Both the position numbers and the translations under genes were made by a program. This document shows positions 63,596 to 64,000 of a DNA stretch of 64,000 nucleotides, in pieces. The DNA is from Clostridia bacterium. GTDB lineage: Bacteria; Bacillota; Clostridia; Oscillospirales; CAG-272. The stretch covers positions 1 to 64,000 of the forward strand of contig JAFQEG010000015.1 of assembly GCA_017399145.1 (NCBI GenBank), read 5' to 3'. Numbering within the stretch: the stretch's first letter is position 1; each line of letters starts with the position of its first letter. The notes beneath the pieces are model-generated. The model had not been told where the DNA came from. It worked only from the letters and a program-made list of their open reading frames with translations, and did no database searches.

Positions 63596-64000
<405 letters not shown>

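Overview
The window looks like chromosomal DNA of a low-GC Bacillota, most likely an uncultured gut-type clostridium. This is inferred from AT-rich intergenic DNA, strong AGGAGG-type ribosome binding sites, a FakA/FakB (DAK2/DegV) fatty-acid kinase pair, a BspA-like leucine-rich-repeat surface protein, a HisZ-dependent short HisG, DUF6809-type small proteins and host-glycan-type glycosidases. No rRNA is present, so I do not name a genus.

Layout. 1-9.3 kb: housekeeping and surface genes, mostly on the minus strand: a secreted leucine-rich-repeat protein, fatty-acid kinase, an OmpR-type two-component system, a PHP-domain protein and a cyclophilin lipoprotein. 9.47-9.63 kb: tRNA-Met and tRNA-Glu behind a perfect consensus promoter. 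About 9.7-32.5 kb: an accessory island. It holds a decayed DUF2971 gene, small orphan proteins, a GGCGCC-rich non-coding patch, a trio with a deformylase-like protein and a nucleoside-deoxyribosyltransferase-like protein, a large defence operon, and a serine recombinase whose reading frame runs antisense into the first chromosomal gene on the right.

The defence operon (minus strand, 30.7 to 16.7 kb) reads CHC2 zinc-finger protein, BrxP (DndC-like PAPS reductase with ferredoxin domain), a 65-residue zinc ribbon, BrxC ATPase, PglZ, BrxL, a protein like the N-terminal domain of HNH nucleases, a DndA/IscS cysteine desulfurase, a GIY-YIG nuclease and a DndB-like DGQHR protein. From BrxP onward every gene overlaps or lies within 15 bases of the next. 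This is a type 4 BREX core (brxP-brxC-pglZ-brxL) joined to a DNA-phosphorothioation module (sulfur donor, DGQHR protein) and a candidate nuclease, with no methyltransferase. The inference is that it marks DNA with sulfur rather than methyl groups and restricts unmarked or wrongly marked DNA.

32.5-42.7 kb: glycan use and regulation: GH20-like and GH38 glycosidases, an EamA transporter, a divergent AraC regulator, an SGNH esterase, a CE15-like esterase, a CPBP protease, an Rnl2-like RNA ligase, a thioesterase and a membrane-linked XRE regulator. 42.9-46.3 kb: a plus-strand cluster of a PlsC acyltransferase, a GT8 glycosyltransferase and a GT8-PlsC fusion, probably for a glycolipid or envelope polymer. 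46.4-54.9 kb: a full histidine operon (yerC-like regulator, hisZ, G, D, C, B, H, A, F, IE, PHP-type phosphatase) with a palindromic candidate operator next to the promoter. 55-64 kb: a TPR protein, then the branched-chain amino acid genes ilvC (partial)-ilvD-[structured leader]-leuC-leuD-leuB-DUF815 ATPase-ilvA-ridA.
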